Shown here piece after piece: positions 48,383 to 57,866 of a DNA stretch of 64,000 nucleotides. This DNA comes from Larkinella terrae. Lineage in GTDB: Bacteria; Bacteroidota; Bacteroidia; Cytophagales; Spirosomataceae. The stretch covers positions 1,769,097 through 1,833,096 of the forward strand of contig NZ_WJXZ01000014.1 of the NCBI RefSeq assembly GCF_009668025.1, written 5' to 3'. Position 1 is the stretch's first letter. The number at the start of each line of letters is the position of its first letter. The translations under genes and the position numbers were made by a program. The notes below the pieces were generated by a model, which saw only the letters and a list, made by a program, of their open reading frames with translations, did no database searches and was not told where the DNA came from.

Positions 48383-49646
48383 TCAGAATGTTTTCTTCCA
48401 TCATTTCGGTATGGAACGTGAGTTGCGGCCGAACAAAACCCGGCCATTTGCCATACCAGGCCACACCATCGCGGTAATCGGCAACGTCAAAGATAACCCC
48501 TTCTTCCATATTGTACAGGACAGTCACGGTATCTTTTACAATCATCATGGAAACATTGTAGGTACCATCGTTCAGGAAGTGGCCCGGAATCAGGCATTCA
48601 CCCGAAATCAAGCCTTTCGCAAAGGGTTGGGAGAGCGTGCCGACGTTGAAAATACATTCGCCGGTCATCGAATACAGGTGCAGACTCAGATTCAGGTTCG
48701 CCCGATCCATCATGTTCCAGTACTCAAACCGGATGCGGAACGGTGTGCGAACGTCAATAAAAATCTGATTGTCGACGTATTCGGGGATAATTTCGATCTT
48801 TTTGACCCGAACCAGATCATTCCCGGGCGCTTCCTCGGGCGTACTCCATTCGCGGAGGAGCTTGGTTTTGGAAATCTTGCTCAGGTACGAAGCCACCACC
48901 TGATTGGTTTCGCCCTGTTCAATCAACCGACCGCGTTCGAAGAACAACGTCCGGTTGCAGAGCGCCTGAACGGCGGTCATGTTGTGGCTAACGAACAAAA
49001 TGGTCCGACCGCTGGTCGAAACATCCCGCATTTTGCCCAGGCTTTTTTTCTGGAATTCGGCGTCACCAACGGCCAGAACCTCATCGATAATCAGAATTTC
49101 GGGATCGAGGTGGGCGGCAATGGCGAAACCGAGCCGCACGTACATTCCGGAAGAATACCGCTTCACGGGCGTGTCCAGAAACTTTTCGATGCCGCCAAAG
49201 TCGACGATCGCATCGAACTGCCGACGGACTTCTTCGCGCGTCATTCCGAGAATGGCACCATTCAGATAGATATTCTCGCGACCGGTCAGTTCCGGGTGAA
49301 AACCGGTTCCTACTTCCAGCAAACTGGCAATCCGACCCTTGATATGAATCCGTCCGGTGGTTGGCTCGGTAATTTTGCTGAGAACCTTCAGCAAGGTTGA
49401 TTTACCGGCTCCATTGTGCCCGACAATACCGATCCGGTCACCCTGTTCAACGGAAAAATTGACATCCTTCAGCGCCCAGAAATCCTCATGTTCGATATGT
49501 TCGTGCTCCGGGTTGGAGCCCTTTTTGCCGTTAAAAACCTTTCTTAGCTGCTCGGACAATGCATCCTTGATGGAGCTTTTACCCTTGCCTTTTTTATGGT
49601 CGATGATGTATCGTTTGCTAATATCTTCTGCTGTGATGACCGCCAT
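48375..49646 (-). CDS. Polysaccharide ABC transporter ATP-binding protein (Wzt type)
   Basis: The protein has 423 residues. The nucleotide-binding domain (about 1-250) has Walker A GHNGAGKST, signature YSSGMYVRLGFA, Walker B ILIIDEVLAVGD and a switch His in SHNMTAV. It has a lysine-rich insertion near residues 17-45. Residues about 275-423 form a beta-sandwich like the Wzt C-terminal domain that recognises the finished glycan end. Together with the permease it would export the chain across the inner membrane. Confidence 0.94.
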   Translation of the reverse strand: MAVITAEDISKRYIIDHKKGKGKSSIKDALSEQLRKVFNGKKGSNPEHEHIEHEDFWALKDVNFSVEQGDRIGIVGHNGAGKSTLLKVLSKITEPTTGRIHIKGRIASLLEVGTGFHPELTGRENIYLNGAILGMTREEVRRQFDAIVDFGGIEKFLDTPVKRYSSGMYVRLGFAIAAHLDPEILIIDEVLAVGDAEFQKKSLGKMRDVSTSGRTILFVSHNMTAVQALCNRTLFFERGRLIEQGETNQVVASYLSKISKTKLLREWSTPEEAPGNDLVRVKKIEIIPEYVDNQIFIDVRTPFRIRFEYWNMMDRANLNLSLHLYSMTGECIFNVGTLSQPFAKGLISGECLIPGHFLNDGTYNVSMMIVKDTVTVLYNMEEGVIFDVADYRDGVAWYGKWPGFVRPQLTFHTEMMEENILND

Positions 49647-49745
49647 AGTTTACTGAGTTGCCAGTTGTAAGTTGGTTGCTTTCAGTGTACTGTAAAGTAA
49701 AGTAATATTTTCTGCCCGTAACTAACCGCTACCCAACAACTTATT

Positions 49746-50585
49746 TTATATATCATCTACAAAAGAGTTTTCCCGTTTCCGGAAAAAAGCGAGTGAGATA
49801 AAAAGAAACAAGCCAATGATCACGACGGAATTGATCACGCTTTTGGGATTAAAAAAAGCGTTTTCGCCCAGTAATGACCACTTAAAGCCATCAATTATTC
49901 CCACCATCGGGTTGATGTAGTAAATGGGGTGCCACCATTCGCCTGCGTTTTCTTCAACCAGCCGACTGCTGTAGGCAATCGGGCAGGCGTAAAAACCGAT
50001 CTGAACGATAAACGGAATGAGTTGACCAATGTCCCGAAACCGGACGTTCAACACTGCAAAGATAAGACCAAATGCAAAGGAAGCCAGCAGTGCCAGTATT
50101 ATAAAGAACGGCAGAAACAGAATGTGCCAATCGGGCCAGAACTGGTACCAGATGGTTAAAACAAAAAACAGTCCCAGGGCCACCAGAAAGTCAATAAAAC
50201 TGACGATGGAGGAACTGAGCGGCATAATAAGCCGTGGGAAATAGACCTTCGTGACCAGGTTGGAGTTGGCCGTAATGCTGGTGCTGATCTGGGTGAAAGC
50301 GTTCGCAAAAAAGGTCCAGATGGTCAAACCCGCCAGAATCATCAGCGGATACGGAATGCCGGGATCACCCTTAAGTTTGGCTACCTTGCTGAATACAAAG
50401 AACATAATCAGCATCGTAATCAGCGGACGGATCAGGCTCCACGACGTACCCAGTACGGTCTGTTTGTAGCGTACTGAGATGTCGCGCATCGATAAAATAT
50501 ACAGCAACTCCCGATTTCTCCACAGATCACGCCAGTAATTCTTTTCAGACCGGCCTGGTTCAATAACCACCTCGTGTGTTTTCAC
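49746..50585 (-). CDS. Polysaccharide ABC transporter permease (Wzm type)
   Basis: The protein has 279 residues with six membrane helices of the ABC-2 type. LLYILSMRDISVRYKQTVLG and SWSLIRPLITMLIMFFVFS form the typical start, and IPFIVQIGFYACPIAYSS the late re-entrant region. The start codon is GTG at 50585. It lies 99 bp upstream of the ATPase gene on the same strand and follows the Wzz-like gene after a palindrome. Confidence 0.93.
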   Translation of the reverse strand: MKTHEVVIEPGRSEKNYWRDLWRNRELLYILSMRDISVRYKQTVLGTSWSLIRPLITMLIMFFVFSKVAKLKGDPGIPYPLMILAGLTIWTFFANAFTQISTSITANSNLVTKVYFPRLIMPLSSSIVSFIDFLVALGLFFVLTIWYQFWPDWHILFLPFFIILALLASFAFGLIFAVLNVRFRDIGQLIPFIVQIGFYACPIAYSSRLVEENAGEWWHPIYYINPMVGIIDGFKWSLLGENAFFNPKSVINSVVIIGLFLFISLAFFRKRENSFVDDI

Positions 50586-50609
50586 AAACTTTCTCTAGTA
50601 TTTACGTTT

Positions 50610-50687
50610 AATTAATAATTAACAATGAATAATGAACGGGAAGCGTAAGCTTGTCTATTGTTCATTATTCATTGCTAATTGTTCATT
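50610..50687. repeat. Heptad-word palindrome
   Basis: AATTAAT, AATTAAC, AATGAAT, AATGAAC (50610-50637) are mirrored by GTTCATT, ATTCATT, GCTAATT, GTTCATT (50660-50687). The best pairing is 19 bp with one mismatch. It starts four bases beyond the stop of the Wzz-like gene and lies before the permease gene. Confidence 0.88.
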
Positions 50688-50690
50688 AAT

Positions 50691-51788
50691 CTAGCTCTGC
50701 ATGATGCTTTGGTACGTCTGTTTCAGGAAGACGAACACCAGCCCGAGCATCAGTCCGAGAACAATTCCGGCCTGCATGGCGTACGGCTCGTGCGATTCCT
50801 TGTACAGGGGAAGCGATACCGGTTCTACAATCGTAAACAGCGGAGCTTCTTTGATCAGGCTCAGCCGCAGGTTATCGACGCTCTGAACCGCCGAGTAGTA
50901 CAACTGCTGGAGGAACGTGGAATTTCGCGTTAATTTTGACTGCTGCAATTGCCCTTCTGCCACCACAATTTGCTGGTTCTGGTCAATGTAGCGGGCCAGA
51001 TTGGCGTCGTTTTGTCCCAGCAGGCGTCCCAGTGAATCCCGACGGGCTTTCATCAGCGTATACATCTCGCTGGTTTTCTGGGTTTGCTTTTCCGTGTAAT
51101 CTTCCTGTACGGTTTCGAGCAGGATATTCACCCAGGCAGCCGCCAGCGGCTCCGAGTGTAAACCGGTTTTCAGGGTCAGGAACGATGATTTCCGGTCGAG
51201 CTGGGCGATCGTCGTTTCGCTCTTGATCCGCGTAAAAACACCGTCCAGGGCTTTCATTTCCAGTCGGGTAAAATCTTTCATCTTTTTCCCCCGAACAAAC
51301 CGGAAGTTCCGGAGTGTGTCGTCTTTTTCCCACTCATCTTCCTGAATACCACTGTGGTTAATGTAGTAGTTGATCATCAGGTCTTTGTGGTTGGCCGTTG
51401 TATCGACTTCCCTCAGCAAAGAACGGGTGATGATGGGCTTGGACACCACGTAATACAGGAAGTTTTCGCCCGTAAAAATGTTGGCATCCGGGGCGCCACC
51501 GCCCATCCCGAACATGCTGGCAATGTTGCCCAGCTCGCCCATGCCGCTCTGGCCCGAACTACCGCCGAGGTTGAACGTGATCCAGGCCGTATAGGTGGGG
51601 CGCTTATCCAGATTTAAATCGATGAAAAAGCCGACAACTGCACCAATCACCATGAAAGCCGCAATCAGTTTCCAACTCCGGATTAACTGGTTTTTGAACA
51701 GAATGGCCCGGTTAACCACTTCCTTCGGCGATATCTGATCGGGTGGAAGCTGATTTTTGTCTGTGTTTCTTGAATCGATAGTTTCCAT
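50691..51788 (-). CDS. Wzz/GNVR-type chain-length determinant protein
   Basis: The protein has 365 residues with two membrane helices (about 37-53 WKLIAAFMVIGAVVGFFID, and a C-terminal AMQAGIVLGLMLGLVFVFL) around a long periplasmic helical domain with coiled-coil character, ending with the proline-containing PVSLPLYKESHEPY region near the second helix. This is the layout of Wzz proteins that set glycan chain length and link to the outer-membrane exporter. No tyrosine kinase domain is fused. It is adjacent to the SLBB exporter. Confidence 0.9.
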   Translation of the reverse strand: METIDSRNTDKNQLPPDQISPKEVVNRAILFKNQLIRSWKLIAAFMVIGAVVGFFIDLNLDKRPTYTAWITFNLGGSSGQSGMGELGNIASMFGMGGGAPDANIFTGENFLYYVVSKPIITRSLLREVDTTANHKDLMINYYINHSGIQEDEWEKDDTLRNFRFVRGKKMKDFTRLEMKALDGVFTRIKSETTIAQLDRKSSFLTLKTGLHSEPLAAAWVNILLETVQEDYTEKQTQKTSEMYTLMKARRDSLGRLLGQNDANLARYIDQNQQIVVAEGQLQQSKLTRNSTFLQQLYYSAVQSVDNLRLSLIKEAPLFTIVEPVSLPLYKESHEPYAMQAGIVLGLMLGLVFVFLKQTYQSIMQS

Positions 51789-51806
51789 ACTAACAAATTA
51801 CCGTGA

Positions 51807-54386
51807 TTATCTGGCTAAGGCCCGTAGAGCTACCAGAGTGGTTACTAAACCAATAATTGAGCCAGCGATACCGGTGGTACTCTGAATGACTTGCAGCGGA
51901 GTAAGCTCTCCACGGGTTTGTTGAGGCACAATAACCTCGGAACCCGGTTCTACGCGCGGGTAAATGTTGAAGAACGCAAACCGGCGGGTCCGGTCAGCCG
52001 AACCGTTGGCGTAAACCACGTAAGCTCTTTTCCGGGCCGAACGGCTGGTGAAACCTCCGGCCTGTGAAATATAATCCTGGAAAGACTGCCCTTTCCGGAA
52101 TTTCGCCGTTGTCGGCAGCAGAACTTCGCCACTCACACGCACCGTTTCGAGTTGCTTCGGAATCCGCAAAATGTCACCTTCCTGCAAAATCATATCTTCT
52201 GACGAGCCCGGATTGTTAATGATTTTCCGCAGGCTGATTCCGATGAGCTGCTGCGTATCCTGCGACGTAGCGTCCTGTTTTACAACGGCTTTCGGGCTAT
52301 CGTCGGCCAGCTCGGTAATGGTTTGCTGACGCATTTTCATTTCAGCTTCGCTGATCTGGATTGTTCTCACCAGGGTTGCTCCCTCCACATAGGCGTAGGG
52401 AGATAAACCGCCCGCCATTTTGACCAGGTCTGAAATGCGCTGATCTTTGGTGATGATGGGGTATTCGCCCGGAATCAATACCTCGCCGTCTACATTAACG
52501 AAGGTCTGCTCCTGATAATTGGGTGACCGGCGTACAATAACCTGATCGTAGGGAAACAACGCAAACTTGCTATCGGTTGCTTTGATGCTCAGATCACGGT
52601 CGACGTTGAATCGGTAGATCTCCGAAACCTGTGCCGATTTGGAGGTAACATCCACGTCTTTTTTCCGACGTACCACCTCGATTTGCGCGGCTGCGGCCGA
52701 TTCTTTCAGACCACCCGCCCGCAAAATCAGGTCTTCGAGCGTCATATTGGACACGTACGGCGTTGCCGGAATGGGCGTGATCACTTCACCAACAATGCTG
52801 ATTTCGGCAAATTCGGCCATGTCGAACCGGGAAGGAATAATCACCTGGTCTTCGCGTTTCAACTCGATATCCGGTGCCTTTCCGTTGAGAATGTCGGCCA
52901 AATTTAAGGAGATATTTTCGATTGCCATGTCCTCGCGGGTGCGGACGATCTGAATCCGGCCCGTGAAAGCTTCGCCTTTGATACCTTCGGCGCTGGTAAT
53001 CAGTTGCTTCAGGGTTTTATTCTGATCGAGCGAATAAACACCCGGCCGGAAAACCGCCCCCTGAATACCAACCTGGTTTTCGTAACGGGCCAGTACGGAT
53101 TCCACCACAACCTGATCACCGTCCTCGGTGGCAAAGGTCGGGAAATCGGCCTGAAGCACGTCGATTACTTTCAATTCCCGATTTGTAAACCGGGTCACTT
53201 TGATCCGGGCTTTGTAGGCATTGCTCGTAAAACCGCCCGCCAGTTCCAGCAGTCGGCTCATCGGCTCACCTGGCAACATTTCGAAGATGTTATTCCGCCG
53301 GGTTGCTCCGTTAATTTCGACGTGCGACTTGAAGGTAGTAAAACGGATGTTGTCGTTATCCTGCAGGCGAATGTCATTCCGTTGAATCCCGGTCGTCAGG
53401 AAGTCGTATAAGTCAATGGATGCGACCACCCGGTTACTGCGGATGACCTGTACATTCCGGAACGAACCGATCTCGCTCGGACCACCCGCCTGATAAATGA
53501 CGTTCATGGCCGTTGAAAGCGACGAAACGGTGAAGGTTCCGGGGCGGATAGCCTCGCCGGTAACCGTTACCCGAATGCTCCGAATGTCGCCCAGCGTAAT
53601 TACCATGTACGTATTGGCGGCACCGTATGGTCCACTCTTTAATCCGACGTAAATTTTAGCCAGTCGGTCCTGAATCCGGGTTTTAGCCTGTTCGATCGTC
53701 AAGCCAGATACGTGGATCGGCCCCACGCGGGGGATGTAAATAAAACCGTCGGGGTTAACCGTGGTCGGGTAAGTGGCTTCTGAAAAACCGTAGATGTTGA
53801 TATTCAGCTCATCGTTCGGCCCAACCACGTAGCCTTTCGGCGTCGCAATATTGACATTGGGTTGAAAAGCTCCGCCGTTGGCCGGATCGTTAAACAATTG
53901 GTAGCCGAACAATTTCCGGCGCTGGGCCGCCAGTTCACGCTCCCGCAGAAGTTCCTGTTCGGTTTTTTCCTGACCGCTGTCCAGTTCTTCCAGAGGCTGA
54001 TCGGCAGCATTGGCACTTTTGCCGTCGGCTCCGGTGGTCTGGCCCTGTTGATTCGTGGTTCCGGTTCCCTGCCCGGTCTGACCGGCTTGGGTCCGGCCGC
54101 CCTGCTGGGTCGTGTTTCCGGTTCCCTGACCGGTTTGTCCGTTCTGGGAGCGTGTTCCCTGTTGTTGTGGTGTGGTGGTCGTGCCCGGCTGTTGGGTGCG
54201 GGGCGCATTGGTTTGACCCGGTACCTGACCGGCCGGTGCCTGGCTCTGGGTAGGTCGGGGCACTCCGGCAGGAAGGGTTGCGGGGGCCGAGGTAGGCGCC
54301 GAAGGTGCCTGAATGACCTGAGCAGCGGCATTTATGCCGGTAGAAACCAGCAATACACCGAGAATACTTTTACGAAAAAACCGCAT
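51807..54386 (-). CDS. SLBB-domain outer-membrane polysaccharide exporter (Wza-like)
   Basis: The protein has 859 residues from the ATG at 54386, chosen because MRFFRKSILGVLLVSTGINA forms a signal peptide. Residues about 25-135 are a low-complexity linker of Gln, Thr, Gly and Pro with repeats such as GQTGQGTG. The Poly_export domain begins GYVVGPNDELNINIYGFSEA and is followed by several SLBB domains (GAVFRPGVYSLDQNKTLKQL, VDGEVLIPGEYPIITKDQ, VSGEVLLPTTAKFRKGQ). The C-terminus has a hydrophobic helix. It is the first gene of the cluster and would form the outer-membrane channel. Confidence 0.93.
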   Translation of the reverse strand: MRFFRKSILGVLLVSTGINAAAQVIQAPSAPTSAPATLPAGVPRPTQSQAPAGQVPGQTNAPRTQQPGTTTTPQQQGTRSQNGQTGQGTGNTTQQGGRTQAGQTGQGTGTTNQQGQTTGADGKSANAADQPLEELDSGQEKTEQELLRERELAAQRRKLFGYQLFNDPANGGAFQPNVNIATPKGYVVGPNDELNINIYGFSEATYPTTVNPDGFIYIPRVGPIHVSGLTIEQAKTRIQDRLAKIYVGLKSGPYGAANTYMVITLGDIRSIRVTVTGEAIRPGTFTVSSLSTAMNVIYQAGGPSEIGSFRNVQVIRSNRVVASIDLYDFLTTGIQRNDIRLQDNDNIRFTTFKSHVEINGATRRNNIFEMLPGEPMSRLLELAGGFTSNAYKARIKVTRFTNRELKVIDVLQADFPTFATEDGDQVVVESVLARYENQVGIQGAVFRPGVYSLDQNKTLKQLITSAEGIKGEAFTGRIQIVRTREDMAIENISLNLADILNGKAPDIELKREDQVIIPSRFDMAEFAEISIVGEVITPIPATPYVSNMTLEDLILRAGGLKESAAAAQIEVVRRKKDVDVTSKSAQVSEIYRFNVDRDLSIKATDSKFALFPYDQVIVRRSPNYQEQTFVNVDGEVLIPGEYPIITKDQRISDLVKMAGGLSPYAYVEGATLVRTIQISEAEMKMRQQTITELADDSPKAVVKQDATSQDTQQLIGISLRKIINNPGSSEDMILQEGDILRIPKQLETVRVSGEVLLPTTAKFRKGQSFQDYISQAGGFTSRSARKRAYVVYANGSADRTRRFAFFNIYPRVEPGSEVIVPQQTRGELTPLQVIQSTTGIAGSIIGLVTTLVALRALAR

Positions 54387-54706
54387 CGAAGAGTAGGCGA
54401 AAAAATTTGAGGAAAAAGAGTGTAAATGTGGAGTTTTTTGCATATTTTTAAGAAAGTATACGGCCGTACTCCGGCATTCGATCTCATTTGTTTTTGATTA
54501 CCTTTCGTAGTAAATCGTGTATTGCCGTAATTTGACGCACTTTGCGCTACAAAGTAAACGAACTTTTGCTACATTCTAAACATTTTCTTTTTAAAGAGTA
54601 AAATTTCATATTTTGCGAACATTCGACGACCGGCCAAAGGCAGATTTATGCTTAAAAAACCGCTTCTTCCGATGTTTTTCCGACCGAAAACCAGTTAATA
54701 AATTAT

Positions 54707-56599
54707 ATGGCAGATAGTAATGACGTTCAATACACGGAGGACAGCATCCGTTCGCTCGACTGGCGGGAGCACATCCGCCTGCGCCCCGGAATGTATATCG
54801 GAAAACTGGGCGATGGATCGGCGGCTGATGATGGCATCTATGTATTGATCAAGGAAGTAGTAGACAACTGTATTGATGAACACGTGATGGGCAACGGGAA
54901 GCTCATCGATATTAAAGTGTCCGACCACCGCGTGGAAGTGCGCGACTACGGCCGGGGCATTCCCCTCGGAAAAGTGGTCGATGTAGTTTCCAAAATCAAC
55001 ACTGGCGGTAAGTATGATTCGGGTGCGTTTCAGAAATCCGTCGGTCTGAATGGTGTCGGTACGAAAGCCGTCAACGCCTTGTCCACGCTGTTTCGGGTTC
55101 AGTCTTTCCGGGAAGGAAAAACCGTCTGGGCCGAATTTGAGCGGGGAATTCTGATCCGTCAGGGTGAAGATACCACCAATCAGCGCAACGGGACCCTCGT
55201 GGTTTTCGAACCGGATAATACGGTTTTCAAGAATTTCCACTTCATTCCGCAGTTTCTGGAGAATATGATCTGGAATTACTGCTACCTCAATGCAGGTCTA
55301 ACCATTAATTTCAACGGCCAGAAGTTTGTCTCCCAAAACGGTCTGCTCGATCTGCTGCGGAACAAAACCGACGAAGAAGCGCTGCGGTACCCCATTATTC
55401 ACCTTAAGGGTCCGGATATTGAAATTGCGCTGACCCACGGCAACCAGTACGGCGAAGAATATTATTCCTTTGTCAATGGTCAGTACACCACGCAGGGCGG
55501 TACTCACCTGGCAGCTCTGCGCGAAGCCTTTGTGAAAACCATTCGCGAATATTTCAAGAAGGAGTACGACGCTTCGGATATTCGGGCGTCGATTATTGCC
55601 GCCATCAGCATCCGGGTTCAGGAACCGGTTTTTGAATCCCAGACCAAAACCAAGCTGGGGTCGATCAATATGGCTCCCGATTCCAACAGCACGACGGTTC
55701 GCTCGTTTGTGATTGACTTTGTCAAAAACCAGTTGGACGACTTCCTGCACATGAACACCGAAACCCGGGAAGCCCTCAAGAAGCGGATTGAACAATCGGA
55801 ACGGGAACGGAAGGAACTGGCCGGGATTAAAAAGCTGGCGAACGAACGGGCAAAAAAAGCCAATCTTCATAATAAAAAGCTGCGCGATTGCCGGGCGCAC
55901 CTGCCCGACCTCAAATCCGACGACCGCTACAGCACGACCCTGTTCATTACGGAAGGCGACTCGGCCAGCGGTTCGATCACCAAGTCCCGGAATGTGCAAA
56001 ACCAGGCGGTTTTCAGTCTGCGCGGAAAACCGCTGAACTGTTTCGGTCTGACCAAGAAAGTCGTGTACGAAAACGAAGAGTTCAATTTGCTGCAACATGC
56101 CCTCGATATTGAAGACGGTCTGGAGGGCCTTCGGTATAACCGCATCGTGGTAGCAACCGACGCCGATGTCGACGGCATGCACATCCGGCTGTTGCTGATG
56201 ACTTTTTTTCTGCAATTTTTTCCGGATTTGGTCCGAAATGGGCACCTTTACATCCTCGAAACCCCGCTGTTCCGTGTCCGCAATCCGAAAAACCACAAGG
56301 AAACGACGTATTGTTACTCGGAAGAGGAAAAACAGCAGGCTACGAATAAATTTCTCAAGAGCGGTAAAAAAGTAGAAATAACGCGCTTTAAAGGATTGGG
56401 CGAGATTTCACCGGATGAGTTCGGTTTGTTCATTGGCGATAACATGCGACTGGAGCCGGTCATCATGGAGAAAGAAACCTCCGTTCCGAAATTGCTCAGT
56501 TATTACATGGGAAAAAATACGCCCGACCGCCAGCGTTTTATCATCGACAACCTCCGCATCGAAAAAGACATGGAGGAAGTCGCATTGGTTCTGGATTAA
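54707..56599 (+). CDS. parE: DNA topoisomerase IV subunit B (type IIA)
   Basis: The protein has 630 residues. The ATPase domain has [28 protein letters not shown] and the glycine loop [13 protein letters not shown]. The Toprim domain has [19 protein letters not shown] and [20 protein letters not shown] with catalytic Asp residues. The C-terminus has [13 protein letters not shown]. Length and the opening [15 protein letters not shown] fit Bacteroidota ParE better than GyrB. The usual parC partner is not downstream; pheA follows instead after a palindrome. It is divergent from the exporter gene. Confidence 0.92.
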   Translation: MADSNDVQYTEDSIRSLDWREHIRLRPGMYIGKLGDGSAADDGIYVLIKEVVDNCIDEHVMGNGKLIDIKVSDHRVEVRDYGRGIPLGKVVDVVSKINTGGKYDSGAFQKSVGLNGVGTKAVNALSTLFRVQSFREGKTVWAEFERGILIRQGEDTTNQRNGTLVVFEPDNTVFKNFHFIPQFLENMIWNYCYLNAGLTINFNGQKFVSQNGLLDLLRNKTDEEALRYPIIHLKGPDIEIALTHGNQYGEEYYSFVNGQYTTQGGTHLAALREAFVKTIREYFKKEYDASDIRASIIAAISIRVQEPVFESQTKTKLGSINMAPDSNSTTVRSFVIDFVKNQLDDFLHMNTETREALKKRIEQSERERKELAGIKKLANERAKKANLHNKKLRDCRAHLPDLKSDDRYSTTLFITEGDSASGSITKSRNVQNQAVFSLRGKPLNCFGLTKKVVYENEEFNLLQHALDIEDGLEGLRYNRIVVATDADVDGMHIRLLLMTFFLQFFPDLVRNGHLYILETPLFRVRNPKNHKETTYCYSEEEKQQATNKFLKSGKKVEITRFKGLGEISPDEFGLFIGDNMRLEPVIMEKETSVPKLLSYYMGKNTPDRQRFIIDNLRIEKDMEEVALVLD

Positions 56600-56600
56600 G

Positions 56601-56686
56601 AATGAATAATTAACAATGAACAATGAACAATGAATAGTGAAAGCATCGGTCCTTCATTATTCATTGCTCATTGTTCATTATTCATT
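56601..56686. repeat. Heptad-word palindrome between parE and pheA
   Basis: AATGAAT, AATTAAC, AATGAAC, AATGAAC, AATGAAT, AGTGAAA (56601-56642) are mirrored by CTTCATT, ATTCATT, GCTCATT, GTTCATT, ATTCATT (56652-56686). It begins one base after the parE stop codon and ends five bases before the pheA start. It has the longest word run in the window. Confidence 0.92.
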
Positions 56687-56691
56687 AAAGT

Positions 56692-57768
56692 ATGACCCTC
56701 GAATCCCTCCGTACCCAAATCGATTCCATCGACAATCAGATGCTGACTTTGCTGAACCAACGCATGGAAGTGGTGCGGCAAGTTGGCGAATTAAAGAAAT
56801 CCAGTAAATCGGTCATTTACCGGCCCGAGCGCGAAAAGCAGATTCTGGATCGGTTGCACGAACTCAATAGCGGTTTGATGACACCGGCCGCCATCGATGC
56901 GATTTACCTGGAAATTTTTGCGGTTTCCCGCAATCTGGAAATGCCGGAACGCGTGGCGTATCTGGGGCCGGAAGGTAGTTTTACCCACCAGGCTGCCGAA
57001 AGCCGGTTTGGGGCCATGAGCGACTACATTGCGTTGCCCAACATTCGCTCGGTTTTCGAAAGTGTGGAAACCGGTCGGTCGCGGTTTGGCGTCGTGCCGA
57101 TTGAAAACAATCAGGAGGGCGTTGTCAATGAGACAATTGACCTGCTTTACGAGAAAGACCTGCTCATTGCGGCCGAAGCCCAGATTCCGGTTCATTTCAC
57201 GTTTGCCACCCAAACGGATGTGTTGAGCGAGATTACGCACATTTATTCCAAAGACATTGCTTTTGGGCAGTGCAGCAAGTTTTTACGGGATTATTTCGAC
57301 GGTTTGTCCGCGGAACTGGTGCCGGTTGAATCCACTTCGAAAGCGGCAAAAATGGCGGCACAACAACCCAAGTCGGCGGCCATTTGCTCCAATATTGCCT
57401 CTAAATTATTCGGCGTCCCGGTTTTATTCGATAACATCGAAGACACCGACCTGAACCGGACCCGGTTTTTGGTTCTGGCCAAAGATTTCGAAAATCAGAA
57501 AAGCGGTCAGGACAAAACCACTATTGTTGCCCGGCTGCCAGACACGAACAAACCGGGCGTACTGGCGCAGTTTCTGCAGGAGTTCGACGCCCGAAACATC
57601 AACTTGACCAAAATCGAAAGTCGACCTCTCCGCGATGGGGCGACTTTCCGATACTGGTTTCTTATCGAATTTGAAGGCCACGCCAACGATCCCGGCGTTC
57701 AGGAAATCCTGCAACACCATGCTGCCGACGTCAAATGGCTGGGAAGTTACGTAAGGTCGCTGGGGTGA
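56692..57768 (+). CDS. pheA: Bifunctional chorismate mutase / prephenate dehydratase
   Basis: A 358-residue enzyme of phenylalanine synthesis. Residues 1-85 form the AroQ chorismate mutase (LRTQIDSIDNQMLTLLNQRM, YRPEREKQIL). Residues about 92-270 form prephenate dehydratase (VAYLGPEGSFTHQAAESRFG, VVPIENNQEGVVNETIDLL, and DLNRTRFLVLA with the catalytic Thr-Arg-Phe). An ACT domain follows (GVLAQFLQEFDARNINLTKI, ESRPL), giving feedback control by phenylalanine. The order of domains and length are normal. Confidence 0.96.
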   Translation: MTLESLRTQIDSIDNQMLTLLNQRMEVVRQVGELKKSSKSVIYRPEREKQILDRLHELNSGLMTPAAIDAIYLEIFAVSRNLEMPERVAYLGPEGSFTHQAAESRFGAMSDYIALPNIRSVFESVETGRSRFGVVPIENNQEGVVNETIDLLYEKDLLIAAEAQIPVHFTFATQTDVLSEITHIYSKDIAFGQCSKFLRDYFDGLSAELVPVESTSKAAKMAAQQPKSAAICSNIASKLFGVPVLFDNIEDTDLNRTRFLVLAKDFENQKSGQDKTTIVARLPDTNKPGVLAQFLQEFDARNINLTKIESRPLRDGATFRYWFLIEFEGHANDPGVQEILQHHAADVKWLGSYVRSLG

Positions 57769-57774
57769 TTTTAT

Positions 57775-57866
57775 GAAAAGAATGATGAATCATGGATGAT
57801 GAGCGATGAATTAAGACCATTCAATTTTAATTCATCGTCCATCATCCATAATTCATCATTCTTTTC
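57775..57866. repeat. 40-bp-arm heptad palindrome between convergent genes
   Basis: Arms 57775-57814 and 57827-57866 pair over 40 bp with three mismatches around a 12-base loop. The words are AATGATG, AATCATG, GATGATG, AGCGATG, AATTAAG. The right arm contains the first two bases of the ribF stop codon. It separates pheA and ribF. Confidence 0.92.

Noticed and set aside
47315-49400. Long plus-strand frames opposite the aminotransferase and the ABC ATPase
   Set aside because: Both are shadows of strongly supported minus-strand genes and lack any recognisable motif.
55298-56296. Minus-strand frame of 332 codons inside parE
   Set aside because: It lies entirely within parE, which has all its catalytic motifs; the antisense product has no family features.
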